Below are positions 12,459-25,659 of a DNA stretch of 64,000 nucleotides, one piece after another. The notes below the pieces were generated by a model. The model was not told the DNA's origin. It saw only the letters and a program-made list of their open reading frames with translations, and did no database searches. The position numbers and the translations under genes are program-made. The stretch is taken from the NCBI GenBank assembly GCA_963921425.1, contig OY992837.1, forward strand, positions 9,459,896 through 9,523,895, written 5' to 3'. Origin of the DNA: Dryas octopetala (lineage: Eukaryota > Streptophyta > Magnoliopsida > Rosales > Rosaceae). Numbering within the stretch: the stretch's first letter is position 1; every line of letters begins with the position of its first letter.

Positions 12459-15400
12459 TGCATTGGTCAATTAATATGGCAACAATGCTTGCAAACAAGA
12501 CGACCACTTGAGAGGCTAATTTTTGGATTTGACCAAGGTGGAAATTCTTAGAATTAGTGGATATCAAATCAATTTTCCCATCTATCTATCCTAATATTTA
12601 GGAAAAAAATTACAGAAATATATGGAATTTGGATTCTCAACTCATTTTGTTTTTACTTGTCTCAATTCTAACCGTACATATAATATACATCCAAAGATTT
12701 ATAGAACTCTATTAACACCCAAATATGGTAATTACATTACCTTACTTCAACATTAATTAATCCACCCTTCATTCCATGTACATACAAGACATTCACTTTT
12801 ACTACTTTACCTTTCATGTCATACACATTGCGCATGTGTGATATGTCTGGTATCTAGTATCAACTAGTGTGTAATTAGCATGATACATATTAGTAGCTCA
12901 TTCCCTTAAAAGCTTAAGATTTTTAAAGTTCGATCTAGTTACAAGAGATCTGAGTCCAAATTAAAGCTCTAATCCACTTTCTCAATTCACTTCTTTGTTG
13001 ATTTAAGGTCCGTGTAAGGTGAGCAGCGCCTATGTGTGTCTCTTTCCTTGTATATTTCTCTAACTACTCATACACATGATAATTAAGGCTCCTCATAACG
13101 AATGATATTATTTTGATACAGTATATTATTGTTAGTTTATTCCTTAACAGTGTAAGCTTTTGGAATTTTGTGATTCAATATATATAAAGAGTGAGTTGAT
13201 TTGAACAATTCTTTCACTTTATTTTTATTTTTTTTGCAAAATTTTAAATCCAATTTTACTTTTGAAAAAAGTTTGGAAAATCTCCCACGGCCCTCCCCCT
13301 TCCTGGCTTTGTGGTCAGACGAAGTGCTCATGACGCATTCTCTCTAGCCAAAGGAAATAAGACACCAGAAAAGAATATAAAACGTACAACACACAAAAGC
13401 AAACAAAACAGAAGAATTTATGTGGTGAAATCTTGCCTACATCCATATATGAGAGAAGGAGAACGAAAATTTAATATCAACTAAACAGTTCAAAGGATAC
13501 CTTGCAACTCATAAATACACCAATAGACTGTGCTCTCAAGTTCCTCACATGCTCATAACTAGCTCAGAGCCCTAGCTAATATACCCTTATACTCTCCAAG
13601 TTTATCACACGGACAATCTCTTTATAGTAATTTCTCAATCTCTTCTATATATGGATCAGTATTCATTGTTTTTTGTTCCTTTTTTTGTGTGTGTGAGGAG
13701 TTAAATAAGTAGTTTTGTTTTGATAATACTATTTATATCATATCTACTGATCATTTTATGTGTTATAGTCGATCGGTGAGTTCTTTTTTCTTCGAAATAT
13801 ATAAGAGTTGCTTACATTCTCTTAGCAGGTTTCAACAATGTATTAATTAACTACCACTTTTGAGCGCATACCCTTAAGTGCATGCCTTATTAAAAATAAG
13901 ACGTTAATAATTTAAATACGCTAACATAAGGAGTATATATATAGTTGAAGTGGTGGCTAAATATTAATTATCTCATCATGATTATTTGTTTTGTTTAAAA
14001 CCACTAAAGCAATAGCTAGATTAATTATCGCGCCATGATGCAGATTTGCAAATCAAGAGACAATCAACATCACCGTCTTCTTGGACTTTTTAATGGGTGG
14101 GGCCTATATATGCCTTATGCTGTTCATTTTGTATAAATCAAATAGGTCTTCATTAAGAAAAGAATAACACGGGATCTCTTTTCAGATCACATGGCAAAAA
14201 GATCTCCTCAAATTACCAAGAATAATTTGTTTTCCTTTCTTCTAAAATTTCAGGAATTAAAATTTTAGGATTAATCCAAATAGTAAGAGAGAATACGATA
14301 ACAAGGTAGGATTAGGATATGTTATAAGTTCTATTATTTTCAATATAATCATGATCAACTACAATTTATGTAGAGAAATCACGTACTGTTATAAGATTGT
14401 TGAACGCATCAATATTTATTTCACCACAAGATAATACAAGTTTTTTTAATAGTGTGATGTGATTAAACTCCTAATCCACCATATTTAATTTCCACCTTTT
14501 TCTCCATCTCTCATAAATGCATATAAATTTAGCTATAATATTTTTATACTGTCACATATATATAAAAAGGCTCGTTATGAGATTTTTGGAGCATAATGTA
14601 AATGTTTAATTAGCGTCTCTTTTATGTTAATGTCCTTGCCTATTCTATTGTGTGTGACAACCATATGTGGTTGCCCATTGTGTTTTCACTACGGTGCCAA
14701 ATTATATCGTTAGAGAAATAGGTGACAATGTATTTGTCGCGTTGTCACTAATTTTTGCATCATTTTCTTGTGTATACGTGATACCAGTTTAAGTTCAATT
14801 TTTACTCAAAAAAAAAAAAGTTAATATGTAATGCATGCGAACAGTGCAAATATGAAACATAACCCGCGAAAAGTGGCTGAGTTTCTCATACCAAAGATTA
14901 ATTTGCCGAACTTTTTCTTTAATGGGAATTAATTTCCCGAACTTTAACATTCTCATGATGACAAGAATCAAGTGTAGAGCATCTACCAGCTCTCTGTCTG
15001 AGATATAGCAACATGTACATTAAAGCATTCGTGATGCCAAACATGCTATGGACTTTATTCTAGTTATAATTAGTCTTTTTTCACCAACAAAGCAATTTAA
15101 TTTGGTAAATGGTAAACTTAATTTCATGTGTGCAGGTATCAATATGCCAACTGTTCGGCCATCACACAATCACAAAAAATGAAAAACAAACAACAAAAGT
15201 TTCACAATCATGTCTAGAATCCAACTGCTCAAAGACGCACGTACAGTCATGCCTAAAATGTAAAGCCGAATTAGAAGATGAAATGACAGGAAAAGGAAAG
15301 GTCTATTGAGCCTTAAGGTTAGGACAGCATTCACAGATAAGTTTCCGTGAATAATGATATGTCATATTACCCTTGAATGCTTTTATTAGTAGCCAGGCCG

Positions 15401-17391
15401 GAAGGGAGAAATTCATAGGTGCAGTAGGTGTATATATATAATATTATATACACCTTCGTGTGCATAACATATCTCCTATTCATTTTCTTACTATGCTTTG
15501 TATAAGTATGCTTTGTATAAGGCTAAAATCTTAGTCATTGAACTCATCTTTCTCTCCTTACTCTTTCTCTCTCTACTCTCTCTTCAATAGCTAAGATTTT
15601 AGCCTTGTACAAAGCATAGTAGGGAAAATGAGTAGGGAATCCTTGTCCCTTGTAGTGATTGGTTGGCAACCAAAATTTAAACATGCATAGAATTAAAGAA
15701 AATGAGTAGCAATATTGTAAGCATTATGCAAGTTATAATATACGAAAAAGGAATGTTGGGAACGCGCAAAGTAAGATTAAGGAATGATTCATAACGTAAG
15801 GGTTGTGCAAAGGAGAAACAACTTTTCTGCTTTGGAAGAGAAAAGTAAAATCTTCCCCTATAAATATCAAAAGAGCACTACTTTTTATGCTTTGTGATTC
15901 GTTTTGCAAAAGAATAACTTTTCTTTCTTTGATTTTCGTAACCCCAACATTCTCATCTTTGGAAAGCATTGGAAAGTTGTGATATAAGGGTTCAAAATTT
16001 GTAACTAAAACAAAAGGTGGAAAAAAAATAAATAAATAAAGGGGAAGGGATTAAGAAAAACATATATATTATATAGATAAGCATCTCTTCTTTAAACCTC
16101 AAAGATGTTGCTACTTTAGAATCACCAAAAGATGATTATCTTCACAACTTTAAATTAAAACTCTAAAGCATAAGTAGGGAATTTGTCGCTTATGGCTTTT
16201 GAAAAGATTAAGGGGGTTTTGGAGACATAATGCATTATGTGGAGGACAAAAGAGGAGTGGCCCTTGCCACCTCTCTCTCTCTTGTTTTGAACCGAATCCA
16301 GCTTAATGTTATTATATTCTCTTTTATTTTTATCTTTTGTTACTTTTCTCCGAACTCTGAAAGGAAGAAGCCTCCATCTTAGACTGCCCTTTTTTTCCAT
16401 TTTGTTTTCTTCTTTATCCTACTTTGCTCCTAAGTTCCTAACACATTTACTTCTCCTTAATAAGTATTAACACGCTTAATTAATGAATGATGCTATATAT
16501 ATATATATGAGACGCACCAATTATTAATATAATGTTAAAATCTTAATTAAAATGACAATATTTTATTGATTCATGTTTGAGTTCGATCACTTTAAGCCTT
16601 ATTATTTATATCAGTTGATAATTGAAGATTGGAAAAATAATTAGTATCTCTAGTGTAATAGAAGTGAGAAACAAATGTTTTAATCTACAATTCAAAAGAA
16701 TAAAGCAAATGAATCCTTAGGCCTTAAGTTTATATAATTTAGTTCATTATGTGTCAATTCAAGAAAATCATTTTGACCAATTATATCTTTTGTGGATGGA
16801 GCAGATATTTGCGCATATATATATATATATATAATTAATTAGCTCTATGTGAAGTGAATTAAGTCCATATTCATTTGCTTTTATATGATCCTCTACATGA
16901 TATCCCTGTCAGAAAACACTGAATTATTATTTTATTAAGATCGATGATGTAAGTATTTGGAATCTAATTTCTCCCTCAAAAGCAGGAAGCAAGATAAAGC
17001 AGTATCTTTAATAAAATAAATAAATAAACCCTAATTAATTGCAGAAAGTGGGTGTCCCTTTTGAAAAACAAAGTTGTTCTCTTTTTCACTCCTTGTGGCT
17101 GCCATTTAACCCTTCCTTACCGGGCTATAACTTTGATCTGTGCAATGCATCTTTTTGTACGGCACAAATGGTTCAACTTTTGTTTTTTGTTTTGTTTCCA
17201 CAGTTAGGCAGTATTGAAAGGGACCAATTCGATAATATTGATTATATATGTAACATGCCACTGAAAAACACATGGAGCGCATTTTGGGTTCATTCCCTAT
17301 ATATACCAAGGAGTAGGCCAATTTGAGGATCATATAATTGATTTGAATAATTTTAGTGCAAAAAGTACACCAAATGCCAATTCTCAATGCC
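12459..17391. other. Gene-free stretch with transposon relics
   Basis: I find no convincing gene. About 13330-13640 resembles the fragment of a retrotransposon LTR by its wording (for example 'AAATCTTGCCTACATCCAT'), but has no partner. About 14640-14760 ('GTGACAA...GTTGTCAC') looks like a transposon interior. A hairpin element lies at 15471-15640. TA runs occur at 16494-16509 and 16815-16833. Confidence 0.5.
15471..15640. mobile_element. Foldback MITE or hairpin, 170 bp
   Basis: The left arm ATCTCCTATTCATTTTCTTA... pairs with the right arm ...GAAAATGAGTAGGGAAT. The inner GGCTAAAATCTTAG pairs exactly with CTAAGATTTTAGCC. The left arm has an extra 15-base duplication of 'TATGCTTTGTATAAG'. The loop of about 45 nt is CT-rich. 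A transcript would fold into a long imperfect stem. No target duplication was seen. Confidence 0.65.
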
Positions 17392-17396
17392 TAGAT
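17392..17396. repeat. Copia target site duplication, left
   Basis: TAGAT lies directly before the 5' LTR and is repeated directly after the 3' LTR at 22857-22861. Confidence 0.9.
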
Positions 17397-17600
17397 TGTT
17401 AGGATCAGTTAGTTTTATTAATTTAGCTTAGACAGATGTCACATTCTTATTAGTTAGCTTTTGTAGTCTGTTAAGTCTGTTCGTGTTTGACCTTCATATA
17501 AAAGGTCTTGTACTGTACATTTCAGATCAGTTCTGTAATTCTACATACAACAGAATATATTTTCATTTCTAAAACTCTCTCCAATTCTTGCAAACTATTA
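17397..17600 (+). repeat. 5' LTR of copia element
   Basis: It begins TGTTAGGATCAG and ends CAAACTATTA, so the terminal dinucleotides are TG and TA instead of the usual TG and CA. 'ATATAAAAGG' at about 17496 is the probable TATA box, with transcription starting shortly after. Confidence 0.93.
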
Positions 17601-17612
17601 TGGTATCAGAGC
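17601..17612 (+). promoter_or_regulatory. Primer binding site, tRNA-iMet
   Basis: TGGTATCAGAGC is complementary to the 3' end of plant initiator tRNA-Met. It follows the LTR with no gap. Confidence 0.9.
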
Positions 17613-17929
17613 AAGGCGATTAGGGCTTGTTCTTTGTTTTCTTGGTTTTGTCGCGCTTCGATTTCGTCGCGATCAGGTTCTTTGATTCTTTTACTGTTAT
17701 TCGTTCAGCAACGTTGGTTCTTTGCGACTTCGTCTTTGATTTGTCTGTAATTGGTGTTCAATTTCTATGCGATTTGGTGTCGATTACCATTCTTGTTTCT
17801 CTTTCTGCTGTAATTGGTGTTCAATTTCTCTGCGATTTCGTTGTTCGCTTCTTCGATTAGTCTTTATCGATCTTCTAGTTCTGTTCTTGTTGCGATTCTT
17901 GCCAATTTTCTAAATCCCTAGCTATAATC

Positions 17930-19160
17930 ATGGCTGCTTCTTCCATTTCTACTGTGTTTCTTCCCTCAATTCTGCTTGATGAGACAAATTATCCTACCTG
18001 GTTGTTTCGCATGGAGTCGTTTCTGCGTGGTCAGAATCTCTATGGTTTTGTTGATGGCTCTACTCCCTGTCCACCCAAGTATGTTCTTTCTCCAACTGAG
18101 GGTCTTACTGCTGAGATTTCTCCTGCTTATCTTCAATGGGGTATTCAAGATCAAAATCTTGTGCATATGATTGGTCAGACTCTATCTCCTGTAGCTATGT
18201 CCTGTGCTGTTGGGAGTAAGAATGCCAGTGAAATGTGGTTTAATCTTAAACAAAAATTTGCTGCCCCTTGTCGTCAGAATATTCTTCAACTTAAGTCAAA
18301 TTTACAGGAATTACGAAAGGGGTCAGACTCTATTGAGGTCTATATGGATAAGATCAAGGCTGCACGAGATGCTCTTGCCACTGTTGGTGTGTTTCTTGAC
18401 GATGAGGATGTTGTTGTTACAGTCCTACGTGGTTTACCTTCTGAGTTTGCTGCTATCAAAACGGTGATAAGGGCTCAGTTCGTTACTTGCACCATGAGTG
18501 AATTAAAAACTCTTCTTAAAGCTGCTGAAGTTGATATTGAAAATGAAACCAAGGTTGCTTCCTTGCTTCCCCTTACTGCTATGGTGGCTCAAACTGCCTC
18601 TAATGTCTCCACACCACATTCTTCTGTTTCTTCTCACTCTCTGTCATGCTACTGCATCTTCTTCTCACTTAGCTCCTGCTATTCCACCTGTATTCAATGT
18701 CCCTGCTCCTGTTTATGCACCTTATGGCTATCCTTCACAGCCTCTTGGGAACATGACCAGTTTTTATGCTCAAGGAAGGGGCAGGTACAATAATGGTGGC
18801 CGATTCTATGGAGGTCGTGGTTCTCATGGTGGACATGGTAGTTTTCACCCTCAGTCTGGCAATCACAATGGTTCTTCTACAGGGAATTTTACTCATAATG
18901 TTCACAATTTTGGGACTCAAGGAAATTTTCAGGGTAATTTTTCAAGTCAGCATCGTGGCTACACTGGCCTCACATGTCAACTCTGTGGTAAGGTTGGTCA
19001 TGGCGCTCCAACATGCCGATCCTTGAGTAATTTTCAGCATGGTTCTGGTGCTTCTTCAAATTTCATGGCATGTCAACTATGTGGCAAACCTAATCACACT
19101 GCTGCCAAGTGTTACTTTCTCATTGGATTTCCTGGTTCACAGCAGCAATCTGTCTCTACT
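17930..19160 (+). pseudogene. Copia gag, frameshifted
   Basis: ATG at 17930 starts MAASSISTVF. The gag-polypeptide (UBN2/DUF4219-like) region includes 'NYPTWLFRMESFL' and 'VLRGLPSEF'. The frame moves by +1 at about 18630-18655, after which a Pro/Gly/Asn-rich stretch leads to two CCHC zinc knuckles, CQLCGKVGHGAPTC (about 18974) and CQLCGKPNHTAAKC (about 19072). The spacing C-x2-C-x4-H-x4-C is intact in both. The frameshift separates the capsid-like part from the knuckles, so an unaided protein would lack the nucleic-acid-binding tail. The frameshift could also be a sequencing error. Confidence 0.85.
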
Positions 19161-21227
19161 TCATCTGCTATGTATGCATCTACTACTCCACCTTCTTCCT
19201 ATTGGCTTGCAGACACAGGGGCTACCAACCACATGACAAATGATATTCAACATCTTACTGGTGTCACTACTTATCCTGCTGCTGATTCTGTTACTATTGG
19301 CAATGGTGAGGGAATGCACATCTCCAACACTGGTAATAGTACCCTTGTTACTTCAAATGGTACACTTGCTTTAAAGGACATATTGCACATTCCCAATCTT
19401 GCTGCTCATTTACTTTCAGTCTATTAATTATGCAAGGATAACAACTGTCTAATGTAGTTTGATGAATATATGTGTTGTATTCAGGACAAGGTGCAGGGCA
19501 AAATCCTCTACAAAGGGCTGAGTAGGAATGGTCTCTATCCCTTACCACTTCACCTTTCCTCTGCTTCTGTTTCTTCTAACTCACCCTCACCTTCTGCTTT
19601 TCTTGGTCAACACATCCAGCACTCATTGTGGCACAAACGACTTGGTCATCCTACCAATGAAGTTGTTTCTGCTATGTTAAATAAGTGTAGTTTACCCAGT
19701 CCATCTGATAATACTAGTGTCATGTGTGAACCTTGTTTGGCCGGAAAGTTTTGCAAATTACCTTTTCAGTTGTCTACTACTAGAAGTACTAAACCTTTTG
19801 AACTAGTACACTCTGATGTTTGGGGACCAGCTCCTTTTCTGTCCTTGGATGGATTCCGATACTTTGTCGTGTTCATAGATGATTGTACAAAATATACGTG
19901 GATGTTTCCACTAAGTAATAAAAGTGGGGTGTTTTCCTTCTTTCAATCATTTTGTGCTTATGTCTCTAATCATTTTTCTACCTCTATAAAATTCTTGCGC
20001 ACTGATGGTGGAGGGGAATACATGAGTTCTCAGTTTAAGGCATTTTTAGATTCTAAAGGCATTGTCCATCAGGTCTCTTGCCCCTATACACCTGAACAAA
20101 ATGATGTTTCAGAGAGGAAGAATAGGCATTTACGAGAGACAGCTGTAACTCTCATGCAAACAGCTTCGTTACCAAATTCTCTTTGGTATCATGCATGTGC
20201 TATGGCTGTTTATCTTATCAATAGGATGCCCTCCGTTACCCTACATATGTCATCTCCTTTTGAGAAATTGTTTCATAAAATCCCATCTCTAGATCACTTG
20301 AGGGTTTTTGGTTGTGCCTGTTACCCCTTGATGAAACCTTACAATTCTAACAAACTCCAAGCCAAAACTGTTCGATGTGTGTTTCTTGGTTTTGCTTTAG
20401 GTTACAAGGGTTTTATTTGCTATAATGTTAATACCAGGAAATATATAGTATCCAGGCATGTTCTCTTTGATGAAGCTCACTTTCCATATGCAACACCACC
20501 ATCAGTGTGCCCTTCTTCCCATTCTTTGAAAGTTAATCAGCATCTTCCTCATCCTGGTGTTCCATTTCCTATCTCTTTTTCCTGTCCAGATATGTTCCAA
20601 TCTCAGCAACCTATTCCTCCTGCTCAGTCGCTTTCTACTATGCCTGCACCTGTCCCTGCCACTTATTCCGTTACTGCTGGTTCTCCTGCTGCTCCCTGTC
20701 CTCATGAAGATATTTCAGTTTCACCTGGTCGAGATCAGCTTTGTTCTACTGCTACTCCTTCAGGTCAGTCTCTGTCTACTAGAATGTTGGATGGGCAAGA
20801 GTCCCTTGTTGATTCAGTTCTTCATGATAATGTTCATACAGTTATCCATGTTGAGAACAATGATAATGCTGTGTCTGTTAGTACTCTGCCAGGACATGGT
20901 GTTTCAGTTGTTTTAGAGGATGCTCAATTTTCTCAGTCTGATGCTAATCTTTTACATCCCATTCATGGTTTGAGTAATGCTATTATTAATGACCATAGTA
21001 TGCTTACAAGGGGGAAAAGAGGAATTGTTAAAAAGAAAGGGTTTTTATCCATAGTTTCCTCAGATGCTTCTGATTTTTCTTTTCGAGAACCTTCCAATTA
21101 TAAGAGTGCCCTGAAAATTCCACAGTGGAAGTTAGCGATGCAGGATGAATTTGATGCATTGTTGACACAAAAGACTTGGACTTTAGTGCCTCTTCCTCCT
21201 AACAAGAATGTAGTTAGCTGTAAGTAG
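19161..21227 (+). pseudogene. Copia protease and integrase, interrupted by stops
   Basis: The protease motif is ADTGATNHMT (about 19208). Two in-frame stops, TAA 19425-19427 and TAG 19455-19457, lie between the protease and the GAG-pre-integrase domain ('WHKRLGHP'). The integrase catalytic core follows: HSDVWG, RTDGGGEYM and the acidic residue in VSERKNRHL. It is followed by a long Ser/Pro-rich linker. A third stop, TAG 21225-21227, falls just before the reverse transcriptase. All these stops are in the same frame as the parts on either side, so they are point changes, not shifts. Confidence 0.88.
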
Positions 21228-22658
21228 ATTTTCAAGATTAAGAAAAACTCAGATGGTTCAGTGGCTAGACACAAGGCAAGATTAGTTGCTAGAGGATTTA
21301 GTCAAGAGCATGGTGTTGATTATGATGAGACTTTTAGTCCTGTGGTTAGACATACCACAGTTAGGACTATTTTGGGGTTAGCAGCTCATTTTGGATGGAA
21401 GTTGCATCAGTTAGATGTTAAAAATGCCTTTTTGCATGGTATTTTGAAGGAAGAAGTCTATATGTCACAACCAGGTGGTTTTGAGGATTCTACTCATCCT
21501 ACTTATGTTTGTAAGTTGGAAAATTCCTTGTATGGCCTCAAACAGGCTCCTCGAGCTTGGAATGATAGATTCACAGCTCATCTACCTTCTTTGGGCTTCA
21601 GTTCATCTCATGCCGATCCCTCTTTGTTTGTCAGGATTGAAGGAACATCTAGGGTGTATCTCCTTCTATATGTTGATGATATTATTATCACTGGGAATAA
21701 TGAGTTTACTATACAGTTGGTTAAGGATGAGTTACAAAAAGAGTTTGATATGAAAGACCTTGGAAATTTGCACTATTTTCTGGGTTTGCAGATTCAATAC
21801 TTCAAGGATGGTTTATTTGTGTCACAGCAGAAGTATGCTAGAGAAATTATTCATAAGGCAGGAATGGATAGTTGTCATCCTCAAGTTACTCCTTGTCAAT
21901 CTGGTGTCAAATTATTAAAGGATGAAGGTATTCCTTTGGCTGATAGTGATATCTCTCTGTATAGGAGTCTGGTCGGTTGCTTACAATATTTAACATTCAC
22001 TAGGCCTGACATTGCCTATGGGGTCAATAGTGTCTGCCAATTTATGCAACACCCTACTGATCAACATCTCACAGCAGTCCAGCGAATTTTGAGATACATC
22101 CAGGGCACACTTGATTATGGGATTACATATAGGCGCGGTAAATATGGCACATCTCAGTTAACTAATACATTGCAGGCTTATTGTGATGCAGATTGGGCAG
22201 GTGATCCTAATGATCGAAGGTCTACTACAGGTTTTGCAATTCTTCTTAATGGTACTCCTATTTCCTGGTGTAGTAAGAAGCAAAATGCAGTTTCACGATC
22301 CTCAACTGAGGCAGAATATAGGAGCATGGCAGATACTACGTCTGAGATTTTTTGGCTTAGGAATCTATTTATAGATTTGCACTTTTCTTTGCCTTCTACA
22401 CCTGTGTTGCACTGTGATAATATTTCTGCCTTGGCTCTTGCATCCAATCCCATTCATAATTCTAAGCTTAAGCACATTGAAGTGGACATTCATTTCACTC
22501 GAGAGAAGGTGAAGGCTGGCTCACTTCAGTTACAGTTTGTTTCTTCTGCAGAACAGCTTGCAGATATTTTTACTAAAGGCCTCTGTTTCCCTCAACATTC
22601 TTATCTCTGTTCCAGCTTGATGATTGGACCCAACTATCGAGCTGAGGGGGGGTGTTAG
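21228..22658 (+). pseudogene. Copia reverse transcriptase and RNase H segment
   Basis: This segment is open but lies downstream of the stop at 21225. The reverse transcriptase region has 'ARLVARGFSQ', 'QLDVKNAFLHG' and the catalytic YVDD (about 21669). RNase H motifs follow: YCDADWAGD, SRSSTEAEYRS and the HIEVDIHF block. The frame ends with TAG at 22656-22658, formed inside the first six bases of the 3' LTR. The domain sequence itself looks intact, as expected for a young copy. Confidence 0.9.
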
Positions 22659-22856
22659 GATCAGTTAGTTTTATTAATTTAGCTTAGACAGATGTCACAT
22701 TCTTATTAGTTAGCTTTTGTAGTCTGTTAAGTCTGTTCGTGTTTGACCTTCATATAAAAGGTCTTGTACTGTACATTTCAGATCAGTTCTGTAATTCTAC
22801 ATACAACAGAATATATTTTCATTTCTAAAACTCTCTCCAATTCTTGCAAACTATTA
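22653..22856 (+). repeat. 3' LTR of copia element
   Basis: This is a 204-bp copy that I read as identical to 17397-17600. The following TAGAT (22857-22861) is the right-hand target duplication. Confidence 0.93.
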
Positions 22857-22861
22857 TAGAT

Positions 22862-25592
22862 TCCGTTCTAGATGGACTTGAGGAGGTTTCTATCAACGAA
22901 ATTGGATTCTCTATTGATCTTTTTGGTATTGGTATTGTATTTCTTGTATGTAATTGAGATCTTTATTAATTTTGACTTGTGAAGTCTTGAGTGTAAATTA
23001 ATGAAAGTTTAAGTTAAATTAAGTTTTAACTTTTAGGTTTTAGATCTACCAAAAGAAAATTCTTCTCAATGGAATTACAATTTACTATCTTGGAGAATTT
23101 GTGGGTAAAACGTCAGCATATGGTGCTGTGGCTGTCATGCGCCCACTGATAGATATGTCAGTTGTGCAAGTATAAAGCTGCCAATGGACACCTTATATAG
23201 TGCAACAGAAATTAAACTTTGGTAGCAGAAAGAGCTATACTGTGACACTGAGTAAAAAGCTCACGCTTTGATTGGGACGACTGAAATATGTTTAAATATT
23301 TTTCTTTTTAATTTTTTTTTTAAGAATTCTATTATTGGACCGAAAAAAAAAAGGGTTGAAATTTTATATGATGTTCATTTAATTTAGTGATATTTTTATT
23401 TAAGTCTTACTGGAGCCTGGAGGTTAACTACGTATAATAAAGAGAAAAAAAAGAGTCCTCTACATTTTCATTTCTGAGCCGTGCGTGTTCCTGCATGTTG
23501 CATGCACTGCTTATGATGAAAGACTGAAAGTGAAAAGTGGACGTGAGGTATAGGGCCTGGCTGCCTGAGCCCAAATTGTTTGATGATTGGCTATCTTCGG
23601 TTTAGGTATTTGGGCCTGAGCCCAAGATAATTATCATCCTTAATCTTGGGTTTAAAAGCCTAATTTGCAATGGCCAAAAAAATAAAAACCTAATTTGCGA
23701 GCAAAATGTCACATCCAAATTCTATGTCATTAAATTCTATGAAATGTGTGGAAATCGACGAGTTTCTATTTTTCTTCTTTAAGATACAAATTTTAAGTTA
23801 CTTAATTTGAATCCATATAATGCAGTATGCATATTGTAATTTGTCTTTGAAAACTTAATATCATAGTGTTTTTTTTTCTTTTTGTGATTACATAATATCT
23901 TAGTTACGAAGTTTAAAGTGAGCTAAGATTTTAAGTTTTCACATTTATTTTATCAAACTCAAAGGATACTCTGCTTGAGTGTCCAATCATCTCCTTACAC
24001 TCTCAGTTCAAAAAGAAACTGAGACTTATAAAATTGATGAATGATGATTGATGTTCAAATTTATTCTCACAAAACTGTAAAGCGGTGCATCACTAGAGGG
24101 CCTACCGACAGCCTAAACTTCTTCTTTTTTCTTTTTTTCATCGAAGAGCCTAAACTTCAATCATAAGCCTTATGGAATAAGAGACATATTGATTAAGGCA
24201 CACCCTTCTTAACTTTGTTGGAGCCAATAAGCTAAGAGCCAATAAGCTTTATTCTTATCCTCCTTTTATTTCTTTTCCTTTCCTGTCTAAGAGCCTATAT
24301 GTTTCATTTACTTGTGAAACCTTTTTATAACCACAATAAGATCAATGCCCACATAACTTTTTCGAACTCTAATCATTTATCTTTCCCAAGATATGGGTTA
24401 ATTGTTTCATTTGCGTTTTTATCTTCAAATAATTGTTCTAGTTCTTCATCAAATATTCTTCAATTTTACTGAGATTAACCAAACACATATGCTTAATCCA
24501 ATTTTTTTTCCCAATTTACGTGTCATCAAATTACTAGCTAGACATGATTTATCTTTTTTTTTTCTTCGGTTTTTTTTTTTTTAAGTCTAATGTATGAATA
24601 ACATATAAGTAGGGAAAAAATATTAAAAGAAATAGCATGTTCCATATAAAAATTATAAGCCCACCAATCAATCTAACTCGAGGCAAATCGTTTGGTCAGT
24701 TACAACTTTTTGCGATTTTACTTGTTAGAAACTTAGAATTGATTGAAAATTTACATTTGTCGATTTTTTTCATTTCTTATTTATTCTCGAAAGGGATGCT
24801 TACTTTAAGGTGTAATTGTCGTTTAGAGCTTATTTTTAGATTTTAACTTCTAGACTTTCGAATCTCAAAAATTAAAACCTAAAATCAAAGCAGTAAAAAA
24901 GTGTTAATCAATCTGCATCTAAAAACACATACAAAATTTGCATTGTCCCATCAATTGAAAAAAAAAAAAAATTGTGTGTAAGTGTCACACCATCATATGG
25001 TGTCATTAATCCACGATATAGATATATATATATATATATTATATAGTGCGGTTTAGCCCTCTAGAAACAGATTCTATATATATTAAAAAGAAAATTATGG
25101 ATCTCTTTTACCCTTCATCCACTTGGAACTTTAATTTTTGAAGTGTCTTTTAGCAGACAATATTATTGTAACAATGGTATTGTTGTTGCACCCCTTTCCT
25201 TGCAAACAGAATATATACCAAGTTGTTGATTTTGAACAAGCTAGCAGCAAATTAAAGACAAGGTACAAGGTGCAAGGTCCCTCCAAAAACTGTTAACATT
25301 TGATCGATCCAGATCGAGAGACCCACAAAAAGAGAAAGACCGTTGTTGGCATCTAGAAAAGACAAGGGGGGGCTAAGCATGGAGACAAAGTTTCCACACA
25401 CAGCTTGAGAGGCCTTTCGCAGACTTTAAGAAAAAGGAAGTAAGCCACCTCTATTCCCTTCCTCCTTTTCTTTCTCTTATGAGTGAATATTTTTGCATGA
25501 AAGTAAGGGAAATCTCGGATCCAAAAGACCTCACAATCTATACATAGATAATTAATAATTACATCACATCATCATATATAGTCATTGAATTG

Positions 25593-25659
<67 letters not shown>

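Larger units (their letters stand above)
17397..22856 (+). mobile_element. Full-length Ty1/copia LTR retrotransposon, 5460 bp
   Basis: Two 204-bp LTRs, identical by eye, bracket a gag-pol region ordered gag, zinc knuckles, protease, integrase, reverse transcriptase, RNase H. This is the copia order. The primer binding site TGGTATCAGAGC (17601-17612) abuts the 5' LTR and matches initiator tRNA-Met. A purine tract ending in seven or more G residues (about 22643-22652) precedes the 3' LTR. The perfect TAGAT target duplication and identical LTRs point to a recent insertion. The reading frame nevertheless has one frameshift (about 18640) and in-frame stops at 19425, 19455 and 21225, so this copy cannot make an intact polyprotein and probably depended on a relative. 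Confidence 0.95.

Noticed and set aside
12357-12551. 64-codon plus frame
   Set aside because: Half of it is the right arm of a foldback MITE.
13137-13331. Basic 64-codon minus frame (Lys/Arg-rich)
   Set aside because: It lacks promoter, leader or known motif, and the composition follows T-rich DNA.
15109-15309. Cys-containing 66-codon plus frame
   Set aside because: The Cys pattern is irregular, with no signal peptide and no transcription signals seen.
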